From: Chimaeribacter arupi
Lineage (GTDB): Bacteria; Pseudomonadota; Gammaproteobacteria; Enterobacterales; Enterobacteriaceae
DNA length: 64,000 bases
Assembly (NCBI RefSeq): GCF_002858805.1
Contig: NZ_PJZI01000004.1
Coordinates: 115,645-179,644 of the forward strand
Reading direction: 5' to 3'
The notes below the pieces were generated by a model that saw only the letters and a program-made list of their open reading frames with translations, ran no database searches and was not told the origin of the DNA. Made by a program: the position numbers and the translations under genes. Below are positions 57,911 to 64,000 of this stretch, piece after piece (within the stretch, counting starts at the first letter, position 1; every line of letters begins with the position of its first letter).

Positions 57911-59506
<1,596 letters not shown>

Positions 59507-59675
59507 GTTTCTATAGTTGTACCGCCCTGCGACAGGAACATCGTGCCGCGAACGGCAGCAGGCAAAGCGGAAGGAATAAATTATGGGGCGCTATTTTCTA
59601 TGATTTACCCGGCAGAGACAATCAATGATGAAATATTGTGCATATTGTCCCGGCATTGGCCTTAAACCGGTGCCG

Positions 59676-60116
59676 TTACACCGGCAGCGCCATGATCACC
59701 GCATCCTCACGGCCGGTGGCGGTAGGGTAATAGTTGCGGCGCAGTGAGACTTCATTAAAGCCGAGCTGCTCATACAGGGCGAGTGCACCGGCATTCGACG
59801 CACGGACTTCCAGCCACAGCGTGAGGATGCCGCGCGCCTCAAGTTCAGCGATCAACGCCTCCAGCAGCTCACGGCCGAGGCCGCGGCGCTGGAACACCGG
59901 ATCGATGGCGATATTGAACAGCGTCGCCTCGTCCAGCACGATCTGGGTGATGGCGAAACCGGCCATCTGCCCGTCGGCCTCAATTTTCAGGTTAAGGTAG
60001 CGCTCGCCCTGGTTGCCGGCGAAGGTGGCGTCACTCCACGGAAAGGCGTGGCTGGCGCGTTCAATCTGCATGGCGCGCGGATGGTCGTCCGGCGTCAGGA
60101 TAGAGATGCTGTTCAT
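59676..60116 (-). CDS. rimI: Ribosomal protein S18 alanine N-acetyltransferase
   Basis: GNAT acetyltransferase modifying S18. Acetyl-CoA loop 'RRGLGRELLEALIAEL' and 'LWLEVRASNAGALALYEQLGF'. ATG at 60116 (MNSISILTPDD) gives 146 aa (E. coli 148). Its first 56 bp overlap the end of holD in another frame, so coupled translation is likely; the longer in-frame extension upstream is not used. Confidence 0.96.
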   Translation of the reverse strand: MNSISILTPDDHPRAMQIERASHAFPWSDATFAGNQGERYLNLKIEADGQMAGFAITQIVLDEATLFNIAIDPVFQRRGLGRELLEALIAELEARGILTLWLEVRASNAGALALYEQLGFNEVSLRRNYYPTATGREDAVIMALPV

Positions 60117-60498
60117 GGTCACAAATCTGCTGCCAGAGTGCGCGTTTCGCACCGGCGTCCTGGGAAAGCACCGGCAGCGCCGGGCTGGAAAGGTGTACGC
60201 CCTCAAGGGCCGGTGGCGTGCTGAGGCCGAGGCACCAGCTGGCGCAGCGGGTGCCTTCCGGCAGCATCGCCACGTTATCCGGGGTCAGGCTGTAGACCTG
60301 GTGCGGCTGCAACCCCAGCGCGTGCAGGACGTCCTGCAACAGCGGGTGATCCTGCGGCGGCAGGTCATCCGCCACAATCAGCAGCCGCGCATCGTCCGGC
60401 AGATGGACGGCGATTTCACCCTGCAAGACCGCCGGGCGGCGCAGCGTCCACTGCGTAATACCCAGTTGTTGTAACAGTATGTCGCGTCGCGTTGCCAT
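60061..60498 (-). CDS. holD: DNA polymerase III psi subunit
   Basis: Clamp-loader accessory subunit linking chi (HolC) to gamma/tau and SSB. 'MATRRDILLQQLGITQWTLRRP' start and 'LWQQICDHEQ' near the end match HolD. 145 aa versus 137, with extra residues at the C-terminus falling in the overlap with rimI. ATG at 60498 preferred over the codon at 60513. Confidence 0.93.
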   Translation of the reverse strand: MATRRDILLQQLGITQWTLRRPAVLQGEIAVHLPDDARLLIVADDLPPQDHPLLQDVLHALGLQPHQVYSLTPDNVAMLPEGTRCASWCLGLSTPPALEGVHLSSPALPVLSQDAGAKRALWQQICDHEQHLYPDAGRPSARHAD

Positions 60499-60609
60499 GC
60501 CAAACCCTGCCAAGCACCCAAATGTGCCGCGCTATGCTAGCAAACCCATCGAACATGCGCCAACAAACCTCTATAATCCCCGGTCATCTTCTTAAGGAGC
60601 CACACCCTG

Positions 60610-61659
60610 ATGTCTGCATTAACCCCCGCCAGTGAAGTCATACTGCGCCACACTGATGAATTTACCGAGCGCCGCGTGCTGTTTGCCGGCGACTTACAAG
60701 ACAGCCTGCCCGCCCAGCTTGAAGCCGCGGAGGTGCGTGTCCATACCAACCAATATCATCACGGACAGATGCTGAGCCAGGCGCTGGGGGAAAACGTTCA
60801 GTACAGTCTGCTGGCAGACGCCGACGTGGTGGGCGGCTGCGATACGCTGATCTACTACTGGCCGAAGAGCAAGCAAGAAGCACAGTTCCAGCTCACTAAC
60901 CTGCTCTCCCTGCTGCCGGTCGGCAGCCATGTCTTCGTGATCGGCGAAAACCGCGCCGGGGTGCGCAGCGCGGAACCGATGCTGGAAGGGCTGTGTACCT
61001 TGCAGAAAATCGACAGCGCCCGCCGCTGTGGCCTCTATTATGGCCGCCTGGAACAGCAGCCGGAATTTGATGCCGATGCGTGGTGGCAATCCTACGTGGT
61101 GGCGGACGTCACGGTGAAAACCCTGCCGGGCGTCTTCAGCCGTGATGCGCTCGACCCAGGCAGTATGCTGCTGCTGGGCACCTTCAGTGAAGACATCAAA
61201 GGTTCCGTGCTGGACATCGGCTGCGGGGCCGGTGTGGTCGGCGCGGTGCTGGGCACCCATTTTGCGAAAGTGAAACTGACGCTGAGTGACGTCAACGCTG
61301 CCGCGCTGGAAGCGAGCCGCGCGACGCTGGCCGCCAACGGCCTGGAAGGCAACGTGATCGCCAGTAACGTTTACTCCGACATCCGCGGCCGGTTTGACAT
61401 GATCGTCTCTAACCCGCCGTTCCACGAGGGGCTGCAAACCAGCCTGCACGCGGCAGAGATGCTGATCCGCGGCGCAGCCAGCCACCTGCACATCGGCGGC
61501 AAGCTGCGCATCGTGGCGAACGCCTTCCTGCCGTATGCCGACATCCTGGATGCCACCTTCGGCAGCCATGAAGTGCTGGCGCAAACCGGCCGCTTTAAGG
61601 TGTACCAGGCTGAACTGGGCCGCCCGCCGCGCGCGTCGAAGAAAAAATCTAAGCGTTAA
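60610..61659 (+). CDS. rsmC: 16S rRNA m2G1207 methyltransferase
   Basis: SAM-dependent methyltransferase acting on 16S rRNA G1207. Degenerate N-terminal domain; C-terminal Rossmann fold with SAM motif '[16 protein letters not shown]', and catalytic NPPF in '[14 protein letters not shown]'. 349 aa versus 343, ending in a basic tail SKKKSKR. Divergent from holD; its 3' end overlaps the convergent reductase by 11 bp. Confidence 0.97.
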   Translation: MSALTPASEVILRHTDEFTERRVLFAGDLQDSLPAQLEAAEVRVHTNQYHHGQMLSQALGENVQYSLLADADVVGGCDTLIYYWPKSKQEAQFQLTNLLSLLPVGSHVFVIGENRAGVRSAEPMLEGLCTLQKIDSARRCGLYYGRLEQQPEFDADAWWQSYVVADVTVKTLPGVFSRDALDPGSMLLLGTFSEDIKGSVLDIGCGAGVVGAVLGTHFAKVKLTLSDVNAAALEASRATLAANGLEGNVIASNVYSDIRGRFDMIVSNPPFHEGLQTSLHAAEMLIRGAASHLHIGGKLRIVANAFLPYADILDATFGSHEVLAQTGRFKVYQAELGRPPRASKKKSKR

Positions 61660-62641
61660 GCATCGGCATCACGTGGTCCTGATACCGCCCGCCGGCGGCC
61701 GCGTGATACGGGAAGATGGCCTCAATCGCCGCCAGTTCGCTGTGCGTTAACCTCACATCGAGGGCGGCGATGTTCTCATCCAGATAGCGGCGGCGCTTGG
61801 TGCCGGGGATCGGCACAATGTGCTCCCCCTGCGCCAGCACCCAGGCCAGCGCCAGCTGCGCCGGGGTTACTCCCTTCTCTTCCGCCAGCGTTTTCACCTT
61901 CTCCACCAGTGCCAGGTTGCGGCTGAAATTCTCCGGGCTAAAGCGCGGGTTATCCCGCCGGAAATCATCGGCTGCCAGATCCTCCGGCGACGTCAGCGTC
62001 CCGGTCAAAAAGCCGCGCCCCAGCGGGCTGTAAGGCACAAACCCGACCCCCAGCCGTTCACAGGCCGCCAGGATCCCGTCTTCCACATCACGCGTCCAGA
62101 GCGAGTACTCCGTTTGCAGCGCCGTAATCGGGTGCACCGCGCAGGCCCGTTCCAGCGTGCTGACGGAGGCCTCACTCAGGCCGAGATAACGGATCTTGCC
62201 TTCACGCACCAGATCGGCCAGCGTGCCGACCACCTCCTCCACCGGCACCGCAGGATCGACCCGGTGCTGGTAGTAAAGATCAATCACCTCCACCTGTAAC
62301 CGCGCCAGGCTGCCTTCGACAGACTGGCGGATATACGCCGGGCGGCTGCTGACGCCCCGCAGCGACGGCTGGGCCGGATCGCGCAGGATGCCGAACTTGG
62401 TGGCGAGGAAAACCTGGTCGCGCTTGCCTTTGATCGCCTCGCCAATCAGTGCCTCATTGGTGTGCGGCCCGTACATGTCGGCAGTGTCGAGCAGCGTGAC
62501 GCCCCGCTCCAGCGCATGGTGCAGCGTGGCCACCGCCTCTTTATGGTCGCTGCCGGTGGAGTAAAAATCGCTCATGCCCATGCAGCCCAGTCCGATGGCG
62601 GAGACCGCCGGCCCATTTTTTCCCAGTTGACGCTGTTGCAT
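61649..62641 (-). CDS. Aldo/keto reductase
   Basis: NADPH-dependent oxidoreductase of the AKR12/13-like group. '[12 protein letters not shown]', catalytic Asp and Tyr in '[23 protein letters not shown]', Lys in 'FLATKFG', His in 'YYQHRVDP', cofactor motif '[16 protein letters not shown]'. 330 aa from ATG 62641 ([10 protein letters not shown]). Natural substrate unknown. Divergent from a LysR gene, 118 bp away, which probably controls it. Confidence 0.88.
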   Translation of the reverse strand: MQQRQLGKNGPAVSAIGLGCMGMSDFYSTGSDHKEAVATLHHALERGVTLLDTADMYGPHTNEALIGEAIKGKRDQVFLATKFGILRDPAQPSLRGVSSRPAYIRQSVEGSLARLQVEVIDLYYQHRVDPAVPVEEVVGTLADLVREGKIRYLGLSEASVSTLERACAVHPITALQTEYSLWTRDVEDGILAACERLGVGFVPYSPLGRGFLTGTLTSPEDLAADDFRRDNPRFSPENFSRNLALVEKVKTLAEEKGVTPAQLALAWVLAQGEHIVPIPGTKRRRYLDENIAALDVRLTHSELAAIEAIFPYHAAAGGRYQDHVMPMLNA

Positions 62642-62714
62642 TGTGTTCTCTCCCCCAGGGTGCTGTGTCAGTGGTGGAGAGTGTGGTTGTTTATCCGGGC
62701 AAGATAAATCATGC

Positions 62715-62738
62715 TTTCTGCTCAGCACTGTTCAGAAA
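62715..62738. promoter_or_regulatory. Interrupted palindrome, candidate LysR operator
   Basis: TTTCTG (62715-62720), inner CAG (62723-62725) and CTG (62728-62730), CAGAAA (62733-62738): symmetrical within 24 bp, between the two divergent starts, where LysR regulators bind. Assignment is inference. Confidence 0.55.
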
Positions 62739-62759
62739 TCACCAACAATCGGATGCCCT

Positions 62760-63662
62760 ATGGACCAGATCCAGGCGATGCGGATCTTCACCCGTATTGT
62801 GGAGTTACAGAGTTTCAGCCGCGCGGCGGAAGACCAGAACCTGCCGCGCGCCACCGTCAGCACCACCCTGAAACGGCTGGAGTTGCGGCTCGGCGTGCGC
62901 CTGCTGGTGCGTACCACCCGCCGGCTGCACATCACTGACGAAGGCGAGCTTTATTACCATCGCTGCCTGCAACTGCTGGATGCGCTGGCGGAAACCGACG
63001 CCCTGTTCGCCCACCAACGCCACCAGCCGCAGGGCAACGTGCGGGTGGATATGCCGCACTCGCTGGCACGGGAAATCGTCATTCCGGCGCTGCCGGATTT
63101 TACCGCACGTTACCCGCAGATTGCGGTGATGCTCGGCGCCAATGACAGCGCCATCGACCTGCTGCACCACGGTGTGGATTGTGTGCTGCGCGCCTGGCCC
63201 TCTGCCGATGAACAGCTGGTGACGTACGCCCGCGCGGCGTTGCCGCAGGTCACCTGCGCCTCGCCCGGCTACCTGGCCCGCTATGGGCAGCCGCGTTCGC
63301 CACAGGCGCTGGGCAGCCACCAGATGGTGGGTTACGTGTCCGGTCATGGCCGGCAGGCGGAGGCGCTGGAGTTCCAACAACAGGGGGAAACGGTGGCATT
63401 GCAGTTGCCATACACCCTGAGTGTCAGCGGGGCCGATGCCTATATCGCCGCCGGGCGCAGCGGGTTTGGCTTAATCCAGGCGGCACGCCATGCGTTACAG
63501 CGTGAACTGGCCGCCGGTGAGCTGGTGGAAGTGATGGCGGATTGCCCGCCGCCACCGATGCCGGTCTGGCTGATGCACCCGCCCGGCCGTTTTATTGCGC
63601 CCCGCGTACGGGTCATGCTGGCCTGGCTGACCGGCTTATTGCAGCAAATGGAAGCGGGTTAA
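62760..63662 (+). CDS. LysR-family transcriptional regulator
   Basis: 300 aa. HTH at about residues 1-60 ('SFSRAAEDQNLPRATVSTTLKRLE') and LysR effector domain; the closing segment with 'ADAYIAAGRSGFGLIQAARHAL' is typical of the subgroup that controls nearby oxidoreductases. The ATG at 62760 (MDQIQAMRIFTRIV) fits the family; upstream in-frame codons overlap the divergent promoter. It likely regulates the adjacent aldo/keto reductase. Confidence 0.87.
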   Translation: MDQIQAMRIFTRIVELQSFSRAAEDQNLPRATVSTTLKRLELRLGVRLLVRTTRRLHITDEGELYYHRCLQLLDALAETDALFAHQRHQPQGNVRVDMPHSLAREIVIPALPDFTARYPQIAVMLGANDSAIDLLHHGVDCVLRAWPSADEQLVTYARAALPQVTCASPGYLARYGQPRSPQALGSHQMVGYVSGHGRQAEALEFQQQGETVALQLPYTLSVSGADAYIAAGRSGFGLIQAARHALQRELAAGELVEVMADCPPPPMPVWLMHPPGRFIAPRVRVMLAWLTGLLQQMEAG

Positions 63663-63735
63663 CCGGCTGAAAACCGCAATCTGCACTTTTTCTGATGCTT
63701 TTTGCAGCAGTCGTGTCATCTTACCGAAATAACTA

Positions 63736-63763
63736 TTGACGCCCCGGCGAAAATCTCTAGAAT
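63736..63763 (+). promoter_or_regulatory. leu tRNA operon promoter
   Basis: TTGACG (63736-63741), 16-nt spacer, TAGAAT (63758-63763), then the GC-rich discriminator TCGCCTCC, typical of stringently controlled stable RNA promoters. About 40 bp before the first tRNA. Confidence 0.85.
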
Positions 63764-63804
63764 TCGCCTCCGTGGTTGCATTACTCCGGTAGTGCACTTG
63801 GAAT

Positions 63805-63891
63805 GCGAAGGTGGCGGAATTGGTAGACGCGCTAGCTTCAGGTGTTAGTGTCCTTACGGACGTGAGGGTTCAAGTCCCTCTCTTCGCACCA
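63805..63891 (+). tRNA. leuV: tRNA-Leu (CAG)
   Basis: 87 nt, with the acceptor stem GCGAAGG pairing with the TCTTCGC-like 3' strand, encoded CCA end, anticodon loop TTCAGGT with CAG at 63839-63841, long class II variable arm, and T-arm GGGTTCAAGTCCC. Very close to the E. coli leuQPV genes, also found near rsmC; the exact leuV/P/Q name is a guess. Confidence 0.97.
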
Positions 63892-63924
63892 AATAACCAC
63901 ATGATTTATATCGCAGGGCATAAT

Positions 63925-64000
63925 GCGAAGGTGGCGGAATTGGTAGACGCGCTAGCTTCAGGTGTTAGTGTTCTTACGGACGTGAGGGTTCAAGTCCCTC
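63925..64000 (+). tRNA. leuP: tRNA-Leu (CAG), second copy, truncated by window end
   Basis: The first 76 nt match the preceding tRNA except one base in the variable arm (T at 63972 for C at 63852); the 3' acceptor strand is outside the window. Spacer of 33 bp. A third copy, as in E. coli, may follow. Confidence 0.95.

Noticed and set aside
63805..64000. Tandem direct repeat suggesting a mobile element or attachment site
   Set aside because: It is simply two tRNA-Leu genes in an operon; no integrase or island boundary is seen in the window.

Overview
The window is chromosomal DNA of a GC-rich enterobacterium. The gene order closely follows the E. coli region around map position 0 (thr operon), read in reverse complement, plus the adjoining 99-100 min region (arcA, rob, trpR, nadR, deo, prfC, rsmC, leu tRNAs). 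Core proteins align with their E. coli counterparts at near-identical lengths. Several accessory traits point to a Serratia-like or other Yersiniaceae member: a chitinase island, a CitA/CitB-type two-component pair, and absence of creBCD, lplA, yjjG, yjjW and yjjI from their E. coli positions. The genus assignment is inference.

Layout. 1-2.4 kb: CitA/CitB-type sensor kinase and response regulator. 2.4-8.1 kb: ribF-ileS-lspA-fkpB-ispH operon (minus). 8.5 kb: rpsT with a TTG start. 8.9-14.7 kb: nhaA-nhaR and dnaK-dnaJ, the latter with two sigma32-type promoters. 14.8-21.1 kb: satP, an MHS-family transporter, mog, talB, yaaJ, yaaA. 21.2-26.4 kb: an accessory island between yaaA and thrC. 26.6-31.4 kb: thrLABC with leader peptide and attenuator. 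31.6-38.8 kb: yjtD, a yjjY-like small ORF, arcA, creA, rob, gpmB, yjjX, trpR, slt. 39.3-42.9 kb: inserted P-type cation ATPase and an RcsA-like regulator. 43-49.5 kb: ettA, nadR, radA, serB, ytjB. 49.5-54.3 kb: deoCABD with tandem CRP sites. 54.3-61.7 kb: yjjV, yjjU, ytjA, osmY, prfC, rimI, holD, rsmC. 61.6-64 kb: a divergent aldo/keto reductase and LysR pair, then two tandem tRNA-Leu(CAG) genes, the second cut by the window end.

The most interesting region is the island at 21.2-26.4 kb. A large GH18 chitinase with no signal peptide (GH18, PKD and CBM5/12 domains joined by very acidic linkers) sits beside a minimal tail-anchored winged-helix regulator, a GH108 phage-type muramidase, a three-helix holin-like protein and a LysR regulator. 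The flanking DNA is AT-rich, and the chitinase and regulator promoters face each other across a 502-bp gap carrying repeated ACTCAAA/TTTGAGT elements. This layout matches a holin/endolysin-dependent (type 10) secretion or programmed-lysis cassette that would release the leaderless chitinase. No spanin gene is visible, and the holin is convergent to the endolysin.

The rest is mostly housekeeping. Useful regulatory elements are readable directly: the thr attenuator, sigma32 promoters of dnaK, an FNR-type box at arcA, a trp operator at trpR, CRP sites 52 bp apart at deo, the rpsT and leu tRNA promoters, and many bidirectional terminators.
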